Positions 1 through 6,739 of a stretch of 44,649 nucleotides of DNA are shown here, piece after piece. Made by a program: the position numbers and the translations under genes. Under the pieces are notes generated by a model. The model ran no database searches. It saw nothing but the letters and a program-made list of their open reading frames with translations, and was not told the DNA's origin. The DNA is taken from NCBI GenBank assembly GCA_027054335.1, contig JALUPA010000754.1, positions 1-44,649 of the forward strand. The letters run 5' to 3'. Within the stretch, counting starts at the first letter, position 1. Each line of letters opens with the position of its first letter. The DNA comes from Ardenticatenaceae bacterium (GTDB lineage Bacteria; Chloroflexota; Anaerolineae; Promineifilales; Promineifilaceae).

Positions 1-224
1 GGTGTAATAGTGGGTGTGGGGGGCACGGCCGTAAAGGTTGGTGTAGATGGGGATGGAGATACGGCCGTAGCCATCGGCACAATCGTCTCCACCATCGCCG
101 CCCGCGTCGGCAGTTCCGGCGGCGGAACTGCCGGCAACAGACCGCACGCCGCCAAAAACAAAACGCCTCCCAGTACGACGATTAGGCAAATCGCCCTCCA
201 TTCATTAAGAAAAAATAGCTTCAT
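1..224 (-). CDS. Lipoprotein, N-terminal part (runs off window)
   Basis: This frame is absent from the ORF track because it leaves the window. Reading down from the ATG at 224 gives a short basic start, a hydrophobic stretch and a lipobox (FLAACG, Cys near residue 27). That predicts a signal peptidase II lipoprotein anchored outside the membrane. After the Cys comes a Pro/Thr/Ala-rich linker (repeated TP and TAV), as is usual before a folded extracytoplasmic domain. The domain itself lies outside the window, so no function can be given. The plus-strand ORF over the same bases is a shadow without a ribosome site. Confidence 0.7.
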   Translation of the reverse strand, partial: MKLFFLNEWRAICLIVVLGGVLFLAACGLLPAVPPPELPTRAAMVETIVPMATAVSPSPSTPTFTAVPPTPTIT

Positions 225-363
225 AGGCCACCCAACTTATAAAAAACCAAAATTGTGTTAAAATCCAGACAACTTGCCACGGTCATGCACACAAAAATCC
301 GTAAAAATCGGCCCGATCCAGACAAATCCGTGACAAAAACAATTGTAACAAGGAACTGCAAGC

Positions 364-1194
364 ATGGATAATATCATTGAGGTTTCCGAAACCACATTCC
401 AATACGACGTCCTGCAACGCTCTACAGAAATCCCCGTTGTCGTTGACTTTTGGGCGCCCTGGTGCGGCCCCTGCCAGATGCTCAGTCCCATTCTGGAACG
501 GCTGGCCGACGACCCCGACTATTATTTCATCCTGGGCAAAGTCAACGTAGACGAAAATCCGCAGTTGTCCATGCAATACAGCATTCAGGGCATTCCTGCC
601 GTCCTGGCCTTCGTGGATGGGGAACTGGTGGATGGCTTTGTCGGCATGCAGACTGAAGGGCGCATTCGTGAATTTCTCAGCGATCTCATCCCTGACGAGA
701 CAGAACAGGCCATCAGCGACGGCAAAAGCCTTCTGGCTACCCGCCACTGGCACGACGCCGAACACGCCTTCCGCGATCTGCACGACGAGTTTCCCCACCG
801 GGCCGACGTAAACCTGGGGCTGGGTCTGGCTCTGTTAGCCCAGGGGCAGGCGTGCGAGGCATTGGCATATCTGCAAAAAGTGAAAGACGGCCGTGAACTC
901 ACCCAAACCGAAAAACTAATTCCCCTGGCTGAATTCATGTGCCGCACCGCCGAATCCCCGGACGACGTCGCCGACTTGGAACCGCTGGACGCCCAATACC
1001 GGCAAGCCGGCCGGCTCCTGCTCCACGGCAACTACGAAGCCGCTATGGACGGCCTCATTGACATCCTGCGCCAGGACAAACGCTACCGCAAAGGGGAAGC
1101 CCGCGCCGTCATGCTCGGCCTCTTCGAACTCCTCGGCGAAAACAACACCCTGACGCGGCAATATCGCAATGAACTGGCCTCAGTGTTGTTTTGA
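364..1194 (+). CDS. cnoX: Thioredoxin-TPR protein, CnoX/YbbN-like
   Basis: Residues 1-110 form a thioredoxin domain with the intact active site WCGPC and the cis-Pro region GIPAVLAF. Residues 120-276 are alpha-helical TPR-like repeats, including the second YbbN-type block near the C-terminus. Length (276 aa) and order match the CnoX/YbbN family, cytoplasmic holdase co-chaperones that hand clients to GroEL/DnaK. E. coli CnoX lacks the second catalytic Cys; this one keeps both, so it is probably redox active. The start at 364 follows an AAGGA ribosome site. The gene appears monocistronic. Family assignment is secure; the chaperedoxin role is inferred. Confidence 0.85.
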   Translation: MDNIIEVSETTFQYDVLQRSTEIPVVVDFWAPWCGPCQMLSPILERLADDPDYYFILGKVNVDENPQLSMQYSIQGIPAVLAFVDGELVDGFVGMQTEGRIREFLSDLIPDETEQAISDGKSLLATRHWHDAEHAFRDLHDEFPHRADVNLGLGLALLAQGQACEALAYLQKVKDGRELTQTEKLIPLAEFMCRTAESPDDVADLEPLDAQYRQAGRLLLHGNYEAAMDGLIDILRQDKRYRKGEARAVMLGLFELLGENNTLTRQYRNELASVLF

Positions 1195-1204
1195 TGCTTG
1201 ATGA

Positions 1205-1378
1205 GATAACCGTCAGGCAGCCTTCCCTCTCGTCCTGGATGTGGAAATGGACAAAACGCGGGACAAAAAGCCCGTCACTGCCCACAACTCACCCCGCTGG
1301 TCGCTGAATGTGCCCAACTGGTCGCCGCTCTGGACGGCCGTAACCATCAACGGCAATCTGTTCCTAGAAATCGAATAA
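1205..1378 (+). pseudogene. Orphan C-terminal coding fragment
   Basis: An open frame of 57 codons without a usable start lies right after the cnoX stop and ends in TAA at 1376-1378. Its translation has protein-like composition (RWSLNVPNWSPLWTAVTING, ending LFLEIE), including an ACGGCCGT-encoded TAV as in the real genes here. Two adjacent stop codons (tga tga) precede it. I read it as the last part of a degraded gene, but I do not recognise the family. It could also be a chance open frame. Confidence 0.35.
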
Positions 1379-1399
1379 CCAGAAATAGCGTCTCCAACA

Positions 1400-1430
1400 A
1401 AAAAGCCACCCCGTCAAGGAGTGGCTTTTT
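1400..1430. terminator. Bidirectional rho-independent terminator
   Basis: A 10-bp stem AAAAAGCCAC / GTGGCTTTTT with an 11-nt loop has an A-run on the left and a T-run on the right, so it can stop transcription from both sides. It sits just past the 3' end of tRNA-Gln (minus strand) and after the cnoX region. Confidence 0.85.
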
Positions 1431-1434
1431 CTTA

Positions 1435-1505
1435 CTGCGGGACCAGGATTCGAACCTGGACTAGACGGTTCAGAGCCGCCGGTTCTGCCATTAAACTATC
1501 CCGCA
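1435..1505 (-). tRNA. tRNA-Gln (CTG)
   Basis: Reverse complement folds as a full cloverleaf. The acceptor is TGCGGGA/TCCCGCA with U1-A72 and discriminator G73, both typical of tRNA-Gln. The D arm contains AATGGCA, the anticodon loop is CTCTGAA with anticodon CTG, and the T arm is CAGG-TTCGAAT-CCTG. CCA is not encoded. It lies about 260 bp from gltX on the same strand. Confidence 0.97.
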
Positions 1506-1526
1506 CTATCAATCTCAAGCGGCAAA

Positions 1527-1555
1527 ATTCTACCAAAAGGTACCATTCAAGGCAA
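1527..1555 (-). promoter_or_regulatory. Promoter of tRNA-Gln(CTG)
   Basis: On the minus strand TTGCCT (1555-1550) and TAGAAT (1532-1527) are separated by exactly 17 bp, placing the start about 14 nt before the tRNA. The -35 hexamer is the same as in the phd promoter at 10066-10094. Confidence 0.7.
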
Positions 1556-1614
1556 CATCGTTTATTGCCGACTCAGGCCGCAGATTACACAACTTAGTAA
1601 TTGTCCAGAAATTA

Positions 1615-1666
1615 GTTCGTAGTAACGACTTTAGTCGTCCAGACCGCTAAAGCGGTTACTACGAAC
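1615..1666. repeat. Inverted repeat, GTTCGTAGTAAC family
   Basis: Perfect 12-bp arms GTTCGTAGTAAC and GTTACTACGAAC enclose two smaller hairpins (GACTTTAGTC and ACCGCTAAAGCGGT). It occupies the tRNA-gltX intergenic stretch and looks like a dispersed non-coding palindromic element. Confidence 0.7.
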
Positions 1667-1722
1667 AAAAACGGGAAATAATTTTTAGGCGTTTACTTAG
1701 CGCAGGTTTTCACAAATTCAAT

Positions 1723-1757
1723 CCAGAAAATCCGCACAATCCGCGGCTAAAAAATAA
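1723..1757. repeat. Dispersed AATCCGCGGCT-type repeat
   Basis: The motif CAATCCGCGGCT with an A-rich tail lies just after the gltX stop. Close relatives occur at 9340-9372 and, degenerated, at 255-345. Probably part of one non-coding repeat family. Confidence 0.4.
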
Positions 1758-1767
1758 AAATCCGAGC

Positions 1768-3234
1768 CTACTGAAATTGAGCCAACGCCGCATCAATCCG
1801 CTCCAGAGAAGGCAGCCGCCCCAAAGCCACAATACACTCAAACACCGGCGGCGACACCTTCTGCCCGGTAATCACCAGCCGCAATTTACCCAGAAACGGC
1901 CCCGGCTTGTCTGTAGACGTATTGCGCACGCCAATCAACGTCAACCCCTCGCCAATCGTGTCCACGTCAAACGAATCCACCGTCGCCAGGAAATTCCGCG
2001 CTTCCCGGAACGCATTTTCTGCGGCCGGTAACGGCAGTTTTTTGTCCCATAACTTTTCCAGCGGCGGGACCGGCCTCTCTTCATATAAAAAGCGGACAAA
2101 AGGCAGCACGTCCGTAAATTTCTTCAGCCGGATTGACAACGATGGCGTCAAAATCTCCAACTGCCCCACATCCACCTTGTACCCCTCTTTCTCCAAAAAC
2201 GGGGCGATGGCTTCCGCCAGGGCGTGCGGTTTCATCTCCTGAATGTACAAACCGTTCAGCCAATCCAGCTTACTGTAAGGCAGTTTGGTAGGGGACGAAC
2301 TGACGTCCGCCAGGTCAAACCGCTCAATCGCCTCCTCCATGCTAAACTTTTCCACGTCGTCGCCAAACGTCCAGCCCACGTTTGCCAAAAAGTTCAACAC
2401 CGCTTCCGGCAAATAGCCCGCCGCCATAAATTCGTCCGCCCGCACCAATACCTTTTCCCCGCTGTCCGTAAACGCCTGATGCCGCTTGCTCAGTTTACCC
2501 TTACCGCTGGGGTTCAAAATAACCGGCAGATGCACAAAAACAGGCATCTCCCAGCCAAACGCCTTATACAAATTGACGTGAACTGGCGCCGTATTGAGCC
2601 ATTCCACGCCCCGCGTAATGTGAGAAATTTCCATCAAATAATCGTCCACAACTACCGCCAGATGGTACGTGGGCAGACCATTGGATTTGAGCAGGACGTA
2701 ATCAGTAAACTGATCGTTGTTAAAAGTCACGTCACCACGCAGCAGGTCAGGCACAACCGTTTCCCCCTCCAGCGGCATTTTGAAGCGGATGACGTAGGGC
2801 TTACTCTGCGCTTCCAGTTCCGCCACCTTGTCCGCCGGGTAATCCCGATAACGGCGGTCATAGCCAAAAGGAACGCCCGCTTCCCGCATCTGGGCCAGTT
2901 CCTCCGGGGTGGCAAAACATTTGTAAGCGTGCCCGTTTTCCACTAACCAATTAGCCCATTTCTGGTACAGTCCCCGTCGCTCTGTCTGGACGTAGGGGCC
3001 ATAGGGGCCGCCGACGTCGGGGCCTTCGTCCCAGTCCAGGCCAAACCAGCGCAGGCTCTCTATCAGATTTTCCTGCGCGCCGGGGACGGTACGTTTGGTG
3101 TCTGTGTCCTCAATACGCAGAATAAATTGTCCGCCGTAATGCCGGGCGTGCAGCCAGGCAAACAAAGCGGCCCACACCCCGCCAATGTGCAGGTAGCCTG
3201 TGGGGCTGGGGGCAAATCGGGTTCGTACTGTCAT
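1768..3234 (-). CDS. gltX: Glutamyl-tRNA synthetase
   Basis: A 488-aa class I synthetase of normal length. It has the HIGH-type motif in PSPTGYLHIGG, LRIEDTD just after it, the KLSKR form of KMSKS, and the alpha-helical anticodon-binding C-terminus. It charges tRNA-Glu in the cytoplasm. In lineages without GlnRS it also mischarges tRNA-Gln for GatCAB, which would fit the neighbouring tRNA-Gln. The usual Arg after HIGGV/A is replaced by Trp (HIGGVWAALF), which is unusual. ATG at 3234 follows AAGGAA. The gene carries no ACGGCCGT palindrome, unlike most genes here. Confidence 0.97.
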   Translation of the reverse strand: MTVRTRFAPSPTGYLHIGGVWAALFAWLHARHYGGQFILRIEDTDTKRTVPGAQENLIESLRWFGLDWDEGPDVGGPYGPYVQTERRGLYQKWANWLVENGHAYKCFATPEELAQMREAGVPFGYDRRYRDYPADKVAELEAQSKPYVIRFKMPLEGETVVPDLLRGDVTFNNDQFTDYVLLKSNGLPTYHLAVVVDDYLMEISHITRGVEWLNTAPVHVNLYKAFGWEMPVFVHLPVILNPSGKGKLSKRHQAFTDSGEKVLVRADEFMAAGYLPEAVLNFLANVGWTFGDDVEKFSMEEAIERFDLADVSSSPTKLPYSKLDWLNGLYIQEMKPHALAEAIAPFLEKEGYKVDVGQLEILTPSLSIRLKKFTDVLPFVRFLYEERPVPPLEKLWDKKLPLPAAENAFREARNFLATVDSFDVDTIGEGLTLIGVRNTSTDKPGPFLGKLRLVITGQKVSPPVFECIVALGRLPSLERIDAALAQFQ

Positions 3235-3265
3235 AATTTTTCCTTGTAATTGGTAATTTAATTAG

Positions 3266-3311
3266 TAATTGGAGATTGGAGATCAATTTAATCTCCAATT
3301 TCTTAATCTCT
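3266..3311. repeat. Heptamer inverted array, ATTGGAG family
   Basis: ATTGGAG repeats twice, followed after a short A/T loop by AATCTCC in the opposite sense. It forms a hairpin directly upstream of gltX. Members of the same family lie at 7631, 8574, 21093 and 38875. The gltX-to-amidohydrolase gap (3235-3552) otherwise holds only this, the next repeat and AT-rich sequence. Confidence 0.75.
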
Positions 3312-3443
3312 ATAGAGAAATTTTACCCGGTTTGGAATTTGGTAGCCAATTTGGGCGCATTATCTTATGATTGGGGTATGTTTCGTACTTCGAATTGCGT
3401 ATTTGGGGATGGTTCAGCAATCCGGAAAATTAACTTGACATTT

Positions 3444-3498
3444 TGTAGGGCGATTTTGTAAATCGCCCCTCCTGGACGATTTGCAAAATCGTCCTACA
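3444..3498. repeat. Inverted repeat, GTAGGRC...GYCCTAC family
   Basis: The two halves TAGGGCGATTTTGTAAATC and GATTTGCAAAATCGTCCTA are diverged inverted copies, each containing its own small palindrome around TTTGYAAA. It resembles the perfect palindrome at 15827-15870. A possible TTGACA lies just before it, but it has no convincing -10. Confidence 0.65.
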
Positions 3499-3552
3499 TC
3501 CCCATATTTCGTGATTTTTTCGCAATACGGAATACACTAAATGGAGGCAATA

Positions 3553-4950
3553 ATGACAACTTTACTGGTGAAGAACACGGCCGTACTCGCCACCATGGAC
3601 GACGAAAGACGAGAAATCCCCAACGGCGGGCTGTTCATCCGGGATAATGTGATTGAGCAGGTGGGGCCAACGAAGGAGTTGCCGCAAACGGCTGATACCA
3701 TTTTAGACCTGACCGACCACGTCGTCCTGCCCGGCCTGGTCAACACTCACCACCACCTGTACCAATCCCTCACCCGTGTGTTGGCGCAGGACAGCAACCT
3801 GTTCGACTGGCTGACGACGCTGTACCCGATCTGGGCCAATCTGACAGACGAAGCCATTTACGTCAGCACGCTGACCGGGCTGGCGGAACTGGCGCTGGCA
3901 GGTTGCACCACCAGCAGCGACCACCTGTACATCTTCCCCAACGACTGTACGCTGGACAGCCAGATTCGGGCGGCGCAGGAGATTGGCGTGCGCTTTCACG
4001 CAGCGCGGGGTTCCATGTCGCTGGGCGAAAGCCAGGGCGGGCTGCCGCCGGATCGGGTGACGGAAGACGAGGATTTTATTTTACAGGACAGCCGCCGCTT
4101 GATTGAGACGTATCACGACAACGGCCGTCACGCCATGATCCGCGTCGTGCTGGCCCCCTGTTCCCCTTTCTCCGTTACCCCGGATTTAATGCGGGAATCG
4201 GCCGAAATGGCCCGCGCCTATGGCGTCCGCCTGCACACCCATCTGGCCGAAACCCTGGAAGAAGAGGAGTTTTGCCTGGAGACCTTCGGGATGCGCCCCG
4301 TCCCCTACGTGAAATCGCTCGGCTGGACGGGAGAGGATGTGTGGCACGCCCACTGCGTCCACATGAGCGCGCCGGAAATCGAGCTGTTTGGGCAAACGGG
4401 TACCGGCGTGGCTCACTGCCCCACCAGCAACATGCGTCTCGCTTCCGGTATTGCTCCCGTCCTGGCCTGGCGGGAAGCCAACGTGCCGGTCGGGTTGGGG
4501 GTGGACGGCTCCGCTTCCAACGACGGCGGCCATCTGCTCAGGGAAGCGCGGCAGGCGATGCTCTTGCAGCGCGTGGCCCCGCACCGCTATCTGAGCGAAA
4601 AACCGGGCGGCCGGGGCGGTTTTGGCGGCCGTCCCGACGCGATGTCGGCGCGGCAGGCGTTGGAACTGGCGACGCGGGGTGGCGCAGCCGTGTTGGGGCG
4701 GGACGATATTGGCTATCTGGCCCCCGGCATGAGCGCGGATTTTATTGCGTTGGACCTGAACGATATTGCTTTTTCCGGCGCGTGGCACGATCCGGTCGCG
4801 GCCGTCGTGTTCTGCCAGCCACCCAACGTGGATTACGCGGTGATCAATGGGCAGGTGGTGGTGGAAAACGGCCGTATCGCCACCATTGATCTCCCCGCCA
4901 TCCTGGAACGGCACAACCAAATTTCCTTGCAGATGGTGCGGGGAGATTAG
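3553..4950 (+). CDS. Amidohydrolase, 8-oxoguanine deaminase-like (TrzA/AtzB group)
   Basis: About 465 aa with the metal-dependent amidohydrolase signature: NTHHHLYQSL metal motif, LHTHLAE, HAHCVH and GVDGSASND. Order and length match the cytosolic deaminase branch annotated as 8-oxoguanine deaminase or hydroxydechloroatrazine ethylaminohydrolase, which removes an exocyclic amino group from a purine or triazine ring. The track start at 3541 is replaced by ATG 3553 because GGAGG (3543-3547) sits 5 nt before it. It faces an orphan MazE gene across a strong hairpin. Substrate is inferred from family resemblance only; a purine-salvage or detoxification role is most likely. Confidence 0.85.
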   Translation: MTTLLVKNTAVLATMDDERREIPNGGLFIRDNVIEQVGPTKELPQTADTILDLTDHVVLPGLVNTHHHLYQSLTRVLAQDSNLFDWLTTLYPIWANLTDEAIYVSTLTGLAELALAGCTTSSDHLYIFPNDCTLDSQIRAAQEIGVRFHAARGSMSLGESQGGLPPDRVTEDEDFILQDSRRLIETYHDNGRHAMIRVVLAPCSPFSVTPDLMRESAEMARAYGVRLHTHLAETLEEEEFCLETFGMRPVPYVKSLGWTGEDVWHAHCVHMSAPEIELFGQTGTGVAHCPTSNMRLASGIAPVLAWREANVPVGLGVDGSASNDGGHLLREARQAMLLQRVAPHRYLSEKPGGRGGFGGRPDAMSARQALELATRGGAAVLGRDDIGYLAPGMSADFIALDLNDIAFSGAWHDPVAAVVFCQPPNVDYAVINGQVVVENGRIATIDLPAILERHNQISLQMVRGD

Positions 4951-4983
4951 AGATTGGTTCAATCTTTGAGATTGAACCAATCT
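4951..4983. terminator. Perfect hairpin between convergent genes
   Basis: AGATTGGTTCAATCT and AGATTGAACCAATCT form a perfect 15-bp stem with a 3-nt loop right after the amidohydrolase stop. There is no T-run, so it may be a repeat-derived stem (same GATTGG words as the heptamer arrays) acting as a weak or processing terminator. Confidence 0.55.
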
Positions 4984-5026
4984 GGGCTAAATACGAAGTA
5001 GCGTATTGAGTTTACTCAAAACCTCT

Positions 5027-5269
5027 TTACCAAACCTCGTTGCCGACAGCGCCACCCGTCTCTATCTCGCCATGCAAATTTTCATCCGTCACGCCCGCCA
5101 AAAGATCCTCCAGCGTATGGGTAAGCGCTGGTTCCGGAGCTATCACCAGTTTGCCGTCGGTTAATGTCAGTTCAACAGGCGAATTAGCACTTATCTGGAT
5201 TTCATCTGCATATGTTTTGGGAATACGCAAAGCCAAACTGTTCCCCCATTTTTGCACATACGTTTTCAT
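5027..5269 (-). CDS. MazE/AbrB-type antitoxin, apparently orphan
   Basis: An 80-aa swapped-hairpin AbrB/SpoVT domain protein: KTYVQKWGNSLALRIPK is the classic MazE DNA-binding start, and the acidic C-terminus ends GNEVW, as in antitoxins that normally overlap mazF. The start is ATG 5269, with GGAGG 6 nt upstream; the track start at 5275 is a TTG. No MazF follows: the 75 bp downstream hold only the hairpin. It is either a solitary antitoxin or regulator, or the survivor of a decayed pair. Confidence 0.85.
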   Translation of the reverse strand: MKTYVQKWGNSLALRIPKTYADEIQISANSPVELTLTDGKLVIAPEPALTHTLEDLLAGVTDENLHGEIETGGAVGNEVW

Positions 5270-5410
5270 AATCAACCTCCGTCAATTCATGGCGTATCTA
5301 CAATGAATATACATCAGCAAAAGATAGAAGCCAGGTTTTTCTCGTATTGTCTCTGGCTTCCCCTTATAGTATAGTCCCCTCATTCACTGGTAAAAACATA
5401 GGGAACAAAA

Positions 5411-6289
5411 ATGCTCATTGCCACCAACGGTATCCTAATCAGCCAAAAAGGAGACGTGCTGCTCATTCAGCGGAACGATACGCGCACCTTTGCCCCGCCC
5501 GGCGGCACACTGGAAGCGGGCGAACTGCCTACCGACGGTGTGGCCCGCGAAGTGCGGGAAGAAACCGGACTGATCGTCATGCCGGTGCGTCTGGCAGCAC
5601 TTTCCTTTCTGCCCATCAAACCGCAGCCTTACTTTGCCTTCATCTTTCGCTGCCTGATGCGCGGTGGGGAGATTCAACCGTCCCCGGAATCGCCCCACGT
5701 GGGGTTTTATCCTTATGACAAGCTGCCCCGGCCGATGGCTGCCATGCACCGGCGGCGGATTGAAACGGCCGTCACCCATCCCGGCGGTCCCGTCATCTGG
5801 CAAACAGACACACTCAACTGGCGCGACCGTCTCGGCCACTTCCTCTTGAACAACGTCGTCTATCGCTATTACGCCTGGCAGCGGCAGCGGGGAACACGAC
5901 CGCCTTACCAGCCGCCCCCCACCTGGCAAATTACTGTCTACGCCGTCGTCCAGAACCCGCAGGGAGAGGTGTTGTGGCTGAAGGATGCCGGCGATCAATG
6001 GCGTCTGCCCGGCGGCCCGGCAAACGATCAGACGCCGCCCTGGGAAACGGCCGTAGCCCTCACCCCTCTGCCCATCCGGCTAACCAACCTGACCGGCGTC
6101 TACACCGCCAAAAATGCTGCCGAGATGACGTTGGTGTTTACGGCCGTAACCAACCAGACTACCCTGCCCGACTCCGCCCTCTGGTTCCCGTCCGATCAAC
6201 CCCCGCCAACATCAGCCGCGCAGCACCAGTACCGTCAGGACGCCCTCGGCCCCAGTGAAATCACCCTTTTCCACAGCTTACATAACTGA
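5411..6289 (+). CDS. Tandem Nudix hydrolase, second domain degenerate
   Basis: 292 aa. The N-terminal domain (about 1-140) has a complete Nudix box, GGTLEAGE...REVREETGL, with the catalytic REXXEE core, so it should hydrolyse a nucleoside diphosphate derivative using Mg2+. The C-terminal half (about 175-290) restarts with a Nudix-like strand and LPGGPAND, but the REXXEE helix is lost (PWETAVAL). It is therefore a structural or regulatory Nudix fold without catalysis. Substrate cannot be read from sequence. The start ATG 5411 lies behind an A-rich leader (GGGAACAAAA). The gene appears single. Confidence 0.85.
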   Translation: MLIATNGILISQKGDVLLIQRNDTRTFAPPGGTLEAGELPTDGVAREVREETGLIVMPVRLAALSFLPIKPQPYFAFIFRCLMRGGEIQPSPESPHVGFYPYDKLPRPMAAMHRRRIETAVTHPGGPVIWQTDTLNWRDRLGHFLLNNVVYRYYAWQRQRGTRPPYQPPPTWQITVYAVVQNPQGEVLWLKDAGDQWRLPGGPANDQTPPWETAVALTPLPIRLTNLTGVYTAKNAAEMTLVFTAVTNQTTLPDSALWFPSDQPPPTSAAQHQYRQDALGPSEITLFHSLHN

Positions 6290-6349
6290 CAAATGACCAA
6301 GAAGGAAGATATAGGCGCCCACCTCCAAATAACATCTCTGGAAAGATGA

Positions 6350-6736
6350 TTGACGACCGATCTTGCCCCTCAAGCGCCCTGCCATTTGCAAATTGCCTTT
6401 GCCCTCATCCGGCTGGAATCGTATGCGGAAGCGTTCAGCCATTTGCCGCAAAACCGAACCGTCATCAAGCTCAAGGAAGATGCCCAATTCGGCTATATTT
6501 CGGTGCAGGATCAGGGATTGGGTCTTTCAGCGCGTGATCAGGAGCAATTGTTCCACAAATTTGCTCGTCTGAGCACCACGCCGACGGGCCAGGAACGTTC
6601 GATTGGCCTGGGATTGTACATTACAAAGAAGATGGTGGAGATGATGAACGGCCGTATCTGGGCCGAGAGCGAGGGGAAGGGGAAAGGGTCTGTTTTTACG
6701 GTACAACTGCCTTTAGCCGGGCAGATGGCAACGTAG
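6350..6736 (+). pseudogene. Histidine kinase relic (ATP-binding C-terminus)
   Basis: The last ~75 residues carry the G1 box DQGLGLS, the F box FHKFARLS, the G2 box GLGLYITKKMVEMMNG and GSVFTVQLPL. That is the HATPase_c end of a sensor kinase. The phospho-acceptor helix, the N box and any sensor are missing. Upstream sequence (ESYAEAFSHLPQNRT) looks like a mutated N-box region, and nothing recognisable precedes it. The relic converges tail to tail with the helicase gene 4 bp away. It is most likely non-functional. Confidence 0.75.
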
Positions 6737-6739
6737 ACA

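Noticed and set aside
10-261. 83-aa plus-strand ORF at the window start
   Set aside because: Shadow of the minus-strand lipoprotein, which has a lipobox; the plus frame has no ribosome site or recognisable domain.
2224-2946. 240-aa plus-strand ORF inside gltX
   Set aside because: Lies wholly antisense to a well-supported glutamyl-tRNA synthetase; no domain seen.
3433-3467. Promoter TTGACA with GTAAAT before the amidohydrolase
   Set aside because: The -35 is perfect but the -10 is poor and falls inside the inverted repeat, so I do not list it as a feature.
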